DNA of 64,000 nt from Gigaspora margarita (taxonomy: Eukaryota; Glomeromycota; Glomeromycetes; Diversisporales; Gigasporaceae), in NCBI GenBank assembly GCA_009809945.1, contig WTPW01002434.1, positions 1 to 64,000 of the forward strand. The letters are read 5' to 3'. The position numbers and the translations under genes were made by a program. This document shows positions 34,016 through 45,709 of the stretch, in pieces. A model generated the notes under the pieces. The model saw nothing but the letters and a program-made list of their open reading frames with translations, did no database searches and was not told where the DNA came from. Numbering within the stretch: position 1 is the stretch's first letter; the number at the start of each line of letters is the position of its first letter.

Positions 34016-36540
34016 TGGTAAATTAATTAAAACTATAGGCCTCTATGCATACATACTAGCTCTGCAAGTACTAACATGTGCTTTATTAAAATAGTGCCAA
34101 ATGTGGTATAAACACATTTTAATAATGCACATGCTAGTCTTTTAGAGCTTTAGTATATATGTACGTACGTATATACATATAGAAAACCTGTTCGCGCAAG
34201 TTTATATGCATGAGAATTTTTTGTTAAAAAATAACTCCCAAAATTATGCTACCCCCATGTTAAACTATAGATTGCTTAAATCTTCTATATCCTGAAAATA
34301 AGCTACTCCAATTTTTTAAGATCAAAATTGTCCAAAAAAAGGTAGCTTATTTTTGGGAATATGGTATTACATAATTTATTTTAACTATTGCTATGTCAAT
34401 CGATTTTACAATATCAAATTTAATTTTCAAATTTATCAATTACATATTCATTATGAGGATCAAATTTAGAATTAGCTTAAGTTCCCTAGAAAAATGTTTC
34501 TATTTTATTTTCTGATTTCAGAATTTCAAAATAAAAATAGGATTTTTTAAACTTCTATTTTATTTTTGAAATTTGTATAGAATTTTAGTTGAATAAAAGC
34601 AAATCAAGCTTTAATTAAAACAGATATTTGGCGCAATAAGAAGACCTTTAGGATACAAATTGGGTTCATATGAGTTTAATATATATCGGAATGCTGATAA
34701 CTCTAAAGCTTGCCTTATATCTTATCAATTAATCAATAGATCTATTGGTATTCTAATATGTTTTTGAACACTTATATGAATCTGATTTGTGTCCTAAAGG
34801 TCTTCTATTTGCACCAAATATCTGTTTCAAATCAGGTTCATTTCAGAATTACATGATACTAATTGGAGTCCGTTTTGCTTTTATTTAATCTAATCATAAA
34901 GTAACTTAATTTATTTTAATATTGCACTAATTTGTACTTGATTGTTCTATAGAAATCAGTATTTATCAGTTAAATTTCATAGCCATATAAAATTACTAAT
35001 ATTGCTTTTAGGTTATCTAATTTGATACCTGTTTAAATCTGATAACTTTTAGGTATATCATATTATAATTAGGTTGCTTTTATATTCATATTGGGTACCA
35101 ATAGGTATCTAAATTAATAATGCTGCCTGAAACTCTTTTGTCCCAAAAACTGAAACTGAAACTAGTTTTAAATAGCCTAAACTAATTTTTGAAACTCCAA
35201 AACTATGTAAAAAACCTGAAACTATACCAAACTCGGTTTTATCTGAAACTGGGTATTGTTAAAAAAATTCTTATATACCTGATTTAATAAATTAAGCATG
35301 ATTAAAAAAACAGGTTTTGATATATATTATGTATGCACTAGATTTAGTATATACGTACATATATGTATATGCATGCTGTCATATTTTTATTTGATTTTAT
35401 TTTATTTTAATTATTTTTCAATAATATATGATTGTATTTAAACTAAGCATTCTTAATATACTTCAGTTTTAATAATAGCAATTAAAAAATCAAATAAAGA
35501 AGAGAAATTTATTTATATTATTTGATGATAGTAGCTTATTGAAGTCCTTATAGACACATATGCAATAGTTAATTATAAACAACTAATTAATAATTTAATT
35601 AATCATTTAAAAAAAGTCATAGTAATAAAATTTGCATTATTTGGTAAATTGTCCAAGTTGTCCAAGTGATAGCACTGCATATAGTATTGCTACTTACACA
35701 TCTTTGCACATTCACATCAAGCATGATTAACTTACTAGACAATTTTTCAGATTATTAGAAGGTATAACCAATCTCATTTTCCTAACAGTTATTTTCTCTA
35801 AAGACAATTAACTAACATCATATAGGTGAAAATTTACTAACAATATGTATATACCTGCAACTAATCTAATTTTAATTCTATATGCTGGCCCGTATGAGAA
35901 ATTGCTATTGACAAAATGAATGAGTAATGTACTGTAAGTTAAAATTAATGCTATTACTAATATAACATCATATATGTGCATACCTATAAGTAAAAATTAA
36001 TGTTATCATTAATATATAAATAAAATATATACATCAGTGATAATGTTAATTTTTACTTACAGGCTTTCCCTATACATTATCCATATTTTATCAATTCTGT
36101 GAAATGAGCATTTTTATAACAAGCTGTAAAAGTTTAAATTTTATATAAGCACTGTATGGAAGTGTTAATTATTGAAAATCAAAATATCCAGTTCGTTATA
36201 AAGAAAAATTTAGTCCGGAAAAAAAATTAAATTTGAAAGCATTAATTTTATTTAGAAACTATTAAGTTTCAATTTTGCTTTATTATAAATAATCATAGTA
36301 TAACTTTTTTTTTTGTTAAAAAAAAAAGCCCTTCATGAAAATATTTATCTGCATACTGCATTGCAAAATATATATGCAAATATGATACTGTACACAAAAA
36401 TATGAACACTACTGTATATGATACATATGTATTCGTACATTTAGTTTACTCTAAATTCAGATTCAAAGCTTTTTCTGAATTGTATCAAGTTTCTTTATAA
36501 TGAACTGGATATTTTGAAAAAAGTTTTCAAGAGCTAATGC
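34016..36540. other. AT-rich DNA holding two foldback sequences
   Basis: No gene is visible. 34,290-34,365 is a minimal inverted pair GAAAATAAGCTAC/GGTAGCTTATTTTTGGG of the family at 45,037. 34,618-34,827 is a MITE with about 55-bp arms (AAACAGATATTTGG..AAGAA GACCTTTAGGA and mirror). 36,170-36,520 is a looser palindrome (AAAATATCCAGTTCGTTATA AAG and mirror). The remainder has no recognisable content. Confidence 0.55.
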
Positions 36541-36950
36541 TTTTTTTAAACATTTTTTTTTTTTATTTTAATTATTTTTACTTATTTATTTTATTTTTTT
36601 ATTTATTTTTTTTATTTTATTTTAATTATTTTTTGTTTATTATTATTTTATTTGTTTTTAATTTTTTTTTCTTTTTTATTTAAAAATTTTTTTTTTATTA
36701 ATAACTTTTATTTTTTTATTTTAATAAGCATTTCTTTTTTTTTATTTTTTTATTTTAATTTTTTATTAAACATTCTTTTTTATTTAAATATTTTTTTTTA
36801 TTTTAAGTGTTTATTTTTTTTTATTTTAAGAGTTTATTTTTTTTATTTTTTATTTTAAATTTTTAAAATTTTTTTTTAAATTATGTTTTTATTAAAATAT
36901 TTTTTAATGTTATTTTATTTATTTATTTATTTTATTTATTTGTTTTTTTT
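36541..36950. repeat. T-rich low-complexity tract
   Basis: TTTATTTTTTTATTTTAATT-type sequence, the reverse-complement counterpart of the A-rich tract at 33-34 kb. The phenylalanine-rich ORF at 36,652-36,858 is compositional. Confidence 0.85.
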
Positions 36951-38015
36951 CTCTATGTAGATAGGTTGTTTATAGGCGGATGAGGATTATTTGAGTAGAT
37001 AATGAGTGAAAATGAATCTTTTACTAATAGAAGTATAGAATAAATAGATCTTTATAGGTGAAAAAGTGGGGCAGATGGATCTTTTATGGGTAGAAGAGTA
37101 GCACAATAGATGTTTTTAGATAAGATTCATGGGGTATGTGCATATATGCAATAGCAAAAATAAAAAATAAATTTCCAGTTATTCCTTATTATAGAAATAA
37201 CCAGAAATTTTATTCATACCATTGATATAAGTTATGCGCTAGAGATGCAACTGCTATCTATTTAAAGAAATTTGATTTTGTACTGTAAATAAATAAATGT
37301 GTGAGACAATTTAGGAATATGCAGTGAATTAATGCAAATTCATGTATATCATATTTAATTAGAATTTATTAGCAGACCAGTTTAGAGTTTTATTACAGTT
37401 TCAGAGTATTGGTATATTTTCGGGTCTTTAGGCAAGTTTTAGCCAAAAAGGTCATGCCCAAAACTGGTAATAACAATTTCAGATTCGGTTAATCTAAAAC
37501 TATATAGTTTTGGGCAGCATCATTAATCTGAACCTGATATATCTCTAGTTTTTGTCTAGTTGTACAGTTTTCAGTAGGGCTTAATTCAATCTGTAAGTAG
37601 TATTGAAAAAAATAATATTATAATATCTAGTTTACAAATATTGTTGGTTAGGTGATAACCAAATTAATCTACTTAATCTGCACTCAGATCTATCAAATCT
37701 ACTTTCTATTGTTGACCTATAGAAATTGCTATAAAACCAAAATCGATCATAACTCTTGATCTAGTAATAATCAGAATTGAATGAAACTACTACTATTTAA
37801 ATCAGCTTGTTGGAACAGTTCTAATAAGCTATAGATTATCCTTGTATGACTACTGGATGACAAGATTAAGACCAATTAGCAATTAAGCATAGGATCTAAA
37901 ACCTGATTGGTTAGTTAATGACTATGAGCAAAAATAACATATATAGTATATATAGCATCTATTATTCTTATAGCACATATACTAAATATTTTATTTATTA
38001 TATATATTATTATTA
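36951..38015. other. Intergenic DNA
   Basis: About 1 kb without a recognisable gene, terminal repeat or tandem array. A YYY/S-type low-complexity frame near 37,918 comes from (TA)-rich DNA and is not called. Confidence 0.4.
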
Positions 38016-38032
38016 TTATTTTTTTTTTTTAA

Positions 38033-38745
38033 GTTTAATGGCCATCTACTTTGGCCGTAAGGGTTTATTGAATATTTATGATATTTGTTACATTGGCAAG
38101 TGTACAACTAGCCACACATGCACTTTTGGTGCCTAACTTTAGTAGTCTGCTTAAAGGTTTTACACTAGCTGCTATATCTGCAGACCAACTATAGGACCTG
38201 TCTATTCAAAACACTCTGATTCAAACTTTACCTATTAATATTTACCTGTTAACCAACTTATATTATGGCTTCTAAGGTTATTCACAATCCTAGCCTTAGG
38301 GCTACTTTACTCTCATAAAAATTGCCAGCCATACTAAGTATGTGTCCTATATCGTATACTTAGATAGTTATCAGAAACTAGGTGCTATGGCATTAACCAA
38401 TACTTGCAGTTAGAAATTATTTTTAAACTGCTATAGTTTCCTACACTGCCCTTATAAGATTCATTCTGACCCTAGCACTAACCTTCTTTTGGTGTCAAAG
38501 ATCTTTACTTCCTCCTTACTTGGGACTTGCCAAATGGGTTTCTATTACTCCAGAGTCCTGGATTTGACTATATAACAAGTACACATATGCCAAAAGCTCC
38601 CATTCAAGATAGTAGACCAGAATTACATATTATATACCCAACTGATTGATGAGCCACAGTTAACAGAACACAGGTCTTATTTTCAAAACATTACTAGTAG
38701 GATTTGAACATTTAATTTACTACTTGGGGTGACAATTATATATAT
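38033..38745 (-). mobile_element. SINE-like element family A, copy 2
   Basis: On the minus strand it matches copy 1 at 26,097 in order: TGTTCAAATCCTACTAGTAA TG (B-box region), GCCTGTGTTC, ATCTTGAATRGGAGCTT, TTTGGCAAGTYC, AAAGATCTTTGA, then ..CTAGTGTARAACCTTTRAGC and GTGTGGCTAGTTNTAC. The 3' end runs into an A tail (T-run on the plus strand near 38,020-38,032). The 5' end is lost next to the MITE at 38,757. Divergence is high. Confidence 0.68.
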
Positions 38746-38756
38746 TGGCTTGGTGC

Positions 38757-38993
38757 TACAGAAAAGAGGAAAAATGACAAATTTTGAAAATTAATTTTTT
38801 TATATAAATTAATTTAGAATACAATTAGGATCATTTTTACTTAAAATACAAAGTAGTTGTAATAATAAAATTTTGTAATATAGTTTTTCAAATCTATAAT
38901 TTCTTATAGCTTATTATAAAATTTATAATATAAAAATTGATTTTCTGAAGATCTTTTTTTTGTTGATTTCCCCCTTTTCTGTAGCACCAAGCC
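38757..38993. mobile_element. MITE, GGCTTGGTGCTACAGAAAAG termini
   Basis: GGCTTGGTGCTACAGAAAAG AGG pairs with CCCCCTTTTCTGTAGCACCA AGCC. The AT-rich interior is also partly palindromic. It directly abuts the truncated 5' end of the SINE-like copy, so it may have inserted there. No duplication can be fixed. Confidence 0.75.
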
Positions 38994-39537
38994 CATATTA
39001 TTTATTTTATATATTTTATCTATATTATTTATACTATATATTTTACTAGTTCAATGGGTGGTGCTTCACATTACCTATTTTATTGTTTTTAGATTATATT
39101 ACTATTAAAAATTCTTTATAGAACTTATCATTTATTGCAGTATATATAAATTTTTTTTTGATATTAAGGTGAGATCTTGTTTATATCTTTATTAGTAATT
39201 TAGAAAAGCTACTACATGGAGTATACTTCTTTGTATAATTACAAAATTTAAATTATATATAAGAATTAAAGCTCAGACTAATTTATCTGCAATCTAAACC
39301 TACTAGAGCAGTGTTGTTAACTAGAAGCTAGAACTTCACAGTATATCCAGATAATTCCAGTATTCTAGTGGTTCTAGTGAAGTTTTTACTAGAAGGGATT
39401 ATTTTACTAGAACCAATATAATATTAGCCAATCAAAATATGAATAAGAATTAAGATTATTGTATATATGTGATATTGAGGTATGTGATATACTATGTAAA
39501 TCAAACTATATAAAAAGTTAATATCAAAGTTTTTGTA

Positions 39538-39711
39538 CAGTCAGACCCCCTAAATGCTACTCTCCTAAATGCAATACCTCTCTAAATGCACATCTTCTCT
39601 TGGGTCCAACTAATATTACATCTATAGATTTTTACCTCCCTAAATGCAATACCTCTCTAAATGCACATGCTAGAGCTGGTCCTGACAATGTGCATTTAGG
39701 AGGTCTGACTG
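39538..39711. mobile_element. TA-flanked MITE, CAGTCAGACCCCCTAAATGC termini
   Basis: CAGTCAGACCCCCTAAATGC and mirror GCATTTAGGAGGTCTGACTG bound 174 bp, with TA at 39,536-39,537 and 39,712-39,713. CCTCTCTAAATGCA is repeated inside. It fits a pogo/Tigger-type non-autonomous element and is nested in the hAT-like element. Confidence 0.85.
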
Positions 39712-40902
39712 TATAAACAATATTGATTATTTCTTACAATTTATAGGATAATATACAATACAGCACATATTAATTATTGAGCGATTTAAAATTAATAAAG
39801 TACATTATATAAATTTTACTTATTAAAATATTTAATGCTAGTACAATAAATTATTAAAAATATTTGAGGCAATGTCAGGCCCAAATTGTGTTATTTTTGT
39901 TTCTTGGAATGGAGTAAAAAACAAAAAAATTATTTTGTTTTGTCTCTTATTTCTGGGTTATACTATGAAAATACAAATGGGTATTATTCTCCTACTTATT
40001 AAGCAACCTATATAGCTTTTTAGCATTGTGTAATTTTTTCTATGACTATCATACTAACAAGTATTATTTTGTATAGCTGACTTTCATCATGACAGTTTAT
40101 AAAATACATTCACTTCTATATAAATAACTGATACCTAAATATATGCCACCTGACCCTTGCGTCAATATGAATATTGTCCCAACAGGCCACTTTGGAAACT
40201 TACTAGGTAGGGTGAGAGGGTCTATGTAACCAGAACTAAAATTGGGTTTGCAGAAGAAAGAAGTCTATCTTACTCATGAACCTCAACAATTCTAAAATAT
40301 ACTTTGAACAATTATACAACGATTACCTTATACTTATTAATTCACTTAAACAGTACTATACCTTACTCTTATACTTACATTCCCTTAATTGATCATCAAT
40401 TAATCAATTGATTGAATATATGATCATAAAAGTATGTTAAATGATCGAGTCTGAATTGATTCAAGACAAAATCTGCCTTGATACTTATATATCAAGCAGA
40501 CTTTAATGAATTTAATAATTTCTTTATTTTTTTATTTTTTTACTTATGTTGGACTAAAATTCTAAATTTACTCAAATCAGTAAAGAATTTTGAACTAACT
40601 TAAAGGTGATTCTGAAACCATTTAGCTCATAATACATTAAATTATTTTAATCAGCAGCTACAATGTTTATGTATATAATTTTGCATTGGTATAAAATTAA
40701 TAAAGTTGACTTAAAAAACTTAATATTTTATTTACTGCAAAAGAAATTTTTTTGACTTGCTGGATCCACTTGACCCCACTGGACCTCACTGAACCTTACT
40801 AGAACTTCTATTCAATAGTAAAAAAAATGTGACTAGAAGGGTCTAGTGACTACTTATCACTGGAACCTATATAAGTTCTAGTTGCATCTAGTTAGTTCCA
40901 GT

Positions 40903-41061
40903 TAAAGAATGGTGCCATAATTATTATTACATGTAATAATTATTATTATATATATAAAAGTTGTGTAATAATTATGATTTATATAATAAAATATATAATA
41001 ATAATTATTACTTTTTTGTAATAATAATTATTAAATGTAATAATAATTATGGCACCATTTT
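40903..41061. mobile_element. Small MITE with 11-bp direct flanks (Mutator-like)
   Basis: AAATGGTGCCATAATTATTATTAC-type ends, inverted, enclose about 159 bp of (ATAATTATT)-rich palindrome. TTAGTTCCAGT occurs directly at 40,892-40,902 and 41,062-41,072. A 9-11 bp duplication suggests Mutator-superfamily mobilisation. Because TAGTTCCAGT is also a repeated word of the host element, chance duplication is possible. Confidence 0.6.
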
Positions 41062-41179
41062 TTAGTTCCAGTAACCCTTCTAGTTCCAGTGATCTTTACT
41101 GGACCAGTCTTCTAAACACTGTACTAGAGTGGTCAAGACTCATCTAGTTTGTAGTATATATAAATTTGATTGTATTACA

Positions 41180-41640
41180 TATATAATTTTGTTATAGATT
41201 CACTAATGCGGTATACATAGTGGTTAAAGTTGGTTTAATATTATATTATTATAATTATTACTATAATTTAATGCAAAAAATTCTATTATAGACTTAATTG
41301 CTATTTGGTGACTATAGTATGTAGTTAAGGTTGAGTTTGTTGTATTAAAATTATTATTTCAATCTTGATCCAGAATTATTTGTTAATACAGTATATATGA
41401 ACTGTAGTTAGAGTTAGCATTGAAATTATTGTGATTTTTGCATAGATATTTTTATTACAGAACTTACTTGCTATTCCAGTTACCACAATACATGATTAAG
41501 GTTGAGTTGGTTGTATTAGATTATTATAATTTGCTGTATAGAATTCTGTTACAGATCTTATTTTCTAATAAGGTACATGCTATAGTTAAGGTTAAGTTAG
41601 TAATAGAGTTATTGTATTTCTACTTTTAAGCAAGCAGAAT
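41180..41640. repeat. Minisatellite, about 115-bp unit
   Basis: About four units with TTATAGACTTAATTGCTATT-like starts and TATAGTTAAGGTTGAGTTKG TTGTATTA-like middles, diverged from each other. The short ORF at 41,438-41,629 runs through two units and is not a gene. Confidence 0.65.
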
Positions 41641-43290
41641 TAAACTTCATGCTCATACTGTAATTTATTGAACAATTAAATCATTATAGTTAATAATACA
41701 TCCATTTTTCTAGAATACAATTATTAAATGAACAAAATAAATTTCATTTTTACCCTAGTGATTTCATTGAATAAATAAATGATTATAGTTAATAATTCAC
41801 ACATTCTAAAACTTGATTAGTAAAATAACAGAATTTAACTTTGTACTCACCCAGGTGATTTTATCAAACAGATAAATAATTACAATTAATAATATATACA
41901 TTCTTCTGAAACATGATAATTTAAGCAAACAGAATCAAAATTTTTATTTACTCTAGTGATTTCATTAAACAAATAAATAATTGTTGCAGCTTATGATAAA
42001 ATTTGGGGTTTTGATTTGAAACTATAAGCCCTGCTAAAATCTATATATACTCTTTAAATCTCAAATCTACCTCAAAACCTTACCCTGATCCTATAAGAAA
42101 AATCTGAAAAAAACATCTCCTTCTCCAAAAAATTTAAAATTTAATATCGAAATATGTCAAAATTTTGGCATTAGCCATTTTTAGCATCAGCTATAACAAT
42201 GATTACAGATAATAATATATGCATTCTCCTGAAACATGTTTATTAAAACTAACATAAGGCTGTTCGAAATTCCAATTTCGTTTAACGTTCTCCCCCCACC
42301 AGCTCTAAGAGCTCCACCTAGAATTAAACAGGCCAATCAGAACGCTCATCTCGTCTTAGGATTCCAATAAGTCACGTGCTTATAAGTCGACCAATAATAA
42401 TATGTTTATTTTTTGCAATTTTAATATGTTTGTTTAATTTGACTCCCCTCCCCCCACCATGCTTAAGCTTCTTAAGGGAACGTTAAACAAAATTATAAAT
42501 TCAAATGGCCTAATTAATATTTGTACTCACTGTAGTGATTTCATTGAACAATAAATGATTACCATTAGTGCTATATACATTCTCCTGAAACACAATCATT
42601 TTAGTAAACAGAATTAAATTTTGTACTCATTTCATAATTGCATCAAACAGATAAATTACTACATTCACTTTAACACCAAAAAAAAAATAAAAATAAATTA
42701 CTACATTTAATATTATATACATTCTCCTAAAATATGATCATTAAAGTGAAAAGAATTAAATATTGTACTTATTCTCGTAGAGTTTCCAGAGAACTGAAGT
42801 GCATAATTCTGCTCACACTAAAAATAATTTTTTTATATTGTTCTTATAAGAAACATGGTTTAAATCATTTTCAAAATCAAAAAAAAATTTTAGAGTAAGC
42901 AAATATCAGATAAATAAATAATTATAGTTTATATTACATACATTTTTCAAAACATGTTCATTTAAATAAATAGAATTAAACTTTATTCTCAACCTGGTAA
43001 TTTCATCAAAAAGATAAATTATTACAGTTAATAATACATACATTCTCATAAAACACAATTATTAAGCAACAGAAATAGATTTTATACTCACTCAGTAATT
43101 TTATCTAACAGATAAATGACTATGGTTAATAATGTATACATTCCCTTGAAGCATGATCATTAAAATGAACAGAATTAAATTTTGTACTCACTCTAATGAC
43201 TTTACTGAATAGTTAAAAGATTACAGTTAATAATACATACACAATTGTCAAAGCAAACTGAATTAAACTTTGTACTCATAGTTTTATATA
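41641..43290. repeat. Minisatellite, about 115-120-bp unit, interrupted
   Basis: The unit GTGATTTCATTGAACAAATA, GATTAYAGTTAATAATATAT, ACATTCTCCTGAAACATGAT and ACAGAATTAAATTTTGTACT CAC repeats about ten times. Interruptions are an unclassified roughly 200-bp piece (41,985-42,185, with inverted GCAGCTTATGAT/AGCATCAGCTATAAC ends), the MITE at 42,258 and AT-rich patches. Confidence 0.78.
42258..42510. mobile_element. PIF/Harbinger-like MITE, GGCTGTTCGAAATT termini
   Basis: GGCTGTTCGAAATT..CGTTTA ACGTTC on the left mirrors GAACGTTAAACAAAATTATA AATTCAAATGGCC on the right. TAA flanks both sides (42,255-42,257 and 42,511-42,513). It contains two C-runs (CTCCCCCCACC, CTCCCCCCACC-like) and is much GC-richer than the host minisatellite. 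Confidence 0.75.
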
Positions 43291-44391
43291 TGAACATTAT
43301 TTTATTAATTTACAGTAAAGTAAAAAAAAAAAATTCTGACTGACCAAATTTTCAGATTCCAGTAATGCAAAACAAAAAATCAACTTTTGTGTGGCTAACC
43401 TTCACGGGTCAAATTTTTTTAATATAATAGGACAATATTAAGGTGATATATATAAAATCAAATATTATTAAATTGGATATAAGATTTTTTACTAACTAAT
43501 ATAATCGTAATATATCTATGGGCTGAGATTGATGATATATTAAATTTTAAAATTAATCCAAATAAAAGAAGATATATGTATATTAATATAATCAACAATA
43601 ATCAGTCTAATGATATATTTTTGATTATAAATATTATTAGATAACATAAATATGACATTATTAATTAACTTGTATGATCTTAATTTTAGGCTAATAATTA
43701 ATGATATATACTAATTATTCTATGATTTTATTTATTTCATGATAAAATTTATCTGATTTAATTAATTTATTTTTTTAAACTTAAAATAGGCCAGTATATT
43801 GTTAATTATTGTAATTTTCTATTTTTACTGACTAATACATTTCTGATTATATATATTATTATATATATTATTAGATAATATAAATACAACATAAAATTTA
43901 TCTGATTTTATTTATTTATTTTTTTAAATTTAAAATAGCTAATATTTTGTTGATTATTGTAATTTTCTATTTTTACTAACTGATACTTTTTTGATTATAT
44001 ATATTATTATATATATTATTAGATAATATAAATATGATATTATTAATTAACTTGTATAATCTAAATTTTGGGCTAATATTTTGTTGATTATTGTAATTTC
44101 TATTATCACTGACTGATATTTTTTTGATTAATATATTATTATATATATTATTAGATAATATAAATACAATATTATTAATTAACTTGTATAATCTAAATTT
44201 TAGACTGATATTGATGATATATACCAATTATCACATAATTTTATTTATTTCATGATGAAATTTGTCTGATTTTATTAATTTATTTTTTTAAACTTAAAAT
44301 AGGTTAATATTTTGTTGATTATTGTAATTACTAACTGATATATTTCGATTATATATATTATTATATATATTATTAGATGATATGGGGCCTT

Positions 44392-44692
44392 TGCAGTAGA
44401 AAGAGCTGATACAAGTTTATATACAATTTTGAAAAATCATGTTTGTTTTGTTAAAACTGATCTGGGTTAATCAAAAATTTCGTGATTTGATTGGCCAGTT
44501 GTATCAGGCAATCCCATGATCTATAAAACTCCAAAAAAAATTGTTTTAAATAACTCAATTTTTTATTATACAAATCAATTTCTATTTATAATTGAAAAAT
44601 ATAGCCAGTGTCAAAATTTATCCAAATACAACAAAAACTCAATTTTCATTTTTGGGCAGTATTAGCCCTTTCTATTGCAAAGGCCCTATATA
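44392..44692. mobile_element. MITE, GGGCCTTTGCARTAGAAAG termini
   Basis: GGGGCCTTTGCAGTAGAAAG AGC pairs with GCCCTTTCTATTGCAAAGGC CC. The interior keeps the CTGATCTGGGTTAATCAAA, TTTGATTGGCCAGTTG and AATTGAAAAATA pieces of the family at 12,232 and 55,932, but the termini differ. The flanks are TAT-rich and no unique duplication can be assigned. Confidence 0.7.
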
Positions 44693-44871
44693 ATATAATA
44701 TTATTAATTAATTTGTATAATCTAAATTTTGGGCTGATGATGATATATACTGATTATTATATAATTTTATTTATTTTGTGATGAAATTTATCTAATTTTA
44801 TTAATTTATTTTTTTAAACTTAAAATAGGCTAATATTTTGTTGATTATTGTAATTTTCTATTATTACTACC

Positions 44872-45012
44872 CAGGGATGGTAAAATTGGAGGTCATTTGA
44901 CTTTTTTTCAAATGATCTAGGTCATTTTGAACTAAAATTTACAATAAATTAGGGTTATTTGAGGTTATTTGAGGCTATTTAAAGCCTATTTGAAGGTCAT
45001 TTACTATCTCTG
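44872..45012. mobile_element. Small hAT-like MITE, CAGGGATGG termini
   Basis: CAGGGATGGTAAA..GGTCATTT on the left mirrors AGGTCATTTACTATCTCTG on the right. Flanks TTACTACC (44,864-44,871) and TTACTGAC (45,013-45,020) are an imperfect 8-bp duplication (6 of 8). The 141-bp interior is made of TTATTTGAGG words. Neighbouring copies of the array without the insert read TATTA..ACTGACTGATAT, which supports insertion here. Confidence 0.7.
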
Positions 45013-45036
45013 TTACTGACTGATATATTCTGATTA

Positions 45037-45351
45037 CCGTATTTGTCCGAAAATAAGCTACCTCCAAAAGAAGCTACCCCCCAGATTTTCAAAAAATTTT
45101 TAAAGAAATCGTTAACAGTCGCTACATATAAAACTTTTTTTTTACTAAGTAAACTTTAAAAGTGTGATTAAGTAAAGTTGTTTGAAATAATGAAATACAC
45201 CTACTGCAAAAATTTCATAGCATTTGGACAACTTTTTATTAGTCAGTTTGTCAATTTTTCAAAAATTTAACAATCCGAAAATAAGCTACCCCCACGTTTT
45301 TTTGTGTAACTTTTTGGCCAAAAAGGGTAGCTTATTTTCGGACAAATATGG
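45037..45351. mobile_element. TA-flanked MITE, CCGTATTTGTCCGAAAATAAGC termini
   Basis: CCGTATTTGTCCGAAAATAA GCTACC and its mirror bound 315 bp, with TA at 45,035-45,036 and 45,352-45,353. An extra internal CCGAAAATAAGCTACCCCC is present. Fragments of the same family are at 32,480-32,610 and 34,290-34,365. Confidence 0.82.
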
Positions 45352-45369
45352 TATATATATTATTGGGTA

Positions 45370-45665
45370 GCAATCATTTCACTGACAATTACTTCACAGA
45401 CACCCCATTTCACAACAAATTATTGACTAGCAAGTTCATTTTACTGACAGTTTATTTCATTGAAGCTCATTTTACTAACAAAGTAATTCTGGTCATTGTT
45501 ATTAGGGTTAGAGTAGGGTCAGGGTAAAATTAGGGTTAAAGTTAGTGTACTGTATAGAAAAAAACTTGTTGGTGAAATGAGCTTTGGTGAAATGAACTGT
45601 CAGTAAAGTAAACTTGTCAGTAAATAATTTGTTAGTGAAATGGGATATCTGTGAAGTGATTTTTG
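45370..45665. mobile_element. Foldback MITE built on TTCACTGACA words, TTAGGG centre
   Basis: Left arm ATTTCACTGACAATTACTTC ACAGA..CCCATTTCAC and right arm GTGAAATGGGATATCTGTGA AGTGATTTTTGAT are inverted. CATTTTACTGACAGTT-type units recur along both arms. The middle has TTAGGGTTAGAGTAGGGTCA GGG. The exact ends and duplication are unclear. Confidence 0.65.
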
Positions 45666-45709
45666 ATAAAATAATATGGACCCTATATTATTATATATAC
45701 AGTCTGACC

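Larger units (their letters stand above)
39309..41121. mobile_element. 1.8-kb hAT-like element, CAGTGTT termini
   Basis: CAGTGTTGTTAACTAGAAG and the mirror CTTCTAAACACTG bound 1,813 bp. The 8-bp duplication TACTAGAG is exact (39,301-39,308 and 41,122-41,129). An uninterrupted paralogue of the target at about 52,868-52,900 confirms the insertion. Subterminal CTAGAAG/TAGTTCCAGT words are frequent. Despite its length I find no transposase ORF. It has received two nested MITEs. Confidence 0.9.
39145..41165 (-). mobile_element. 5'-truncated LINE 3' end, split by a hAT-like element
   Basis: Read on the minus strand, 41,165-41,122 then 39,308-39,145 align with the 3' end of the LINE at 52.7 kb: AGTCTTGACCACTCTAGTA against AGCCTTGGCCACTCTGGTA, TTTAGATTGCAGATAA, AAAGATATAAACAAGATCTC ACCTTAATA and a poly(A) tail (T-run near 39,150). 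Only the 3' untranslated region remains. The hAT-like element at 39,309-41,121 sits in the middle. Confidence 0.75.

Noticed and set aside
43976..44227. 83-codon minus-strand frame with an internal duplicated sequence
   Set aside because: Two consecutive units of the TTAGATAATATAAATA array. The apparent protein repeat is the DNA repeat.
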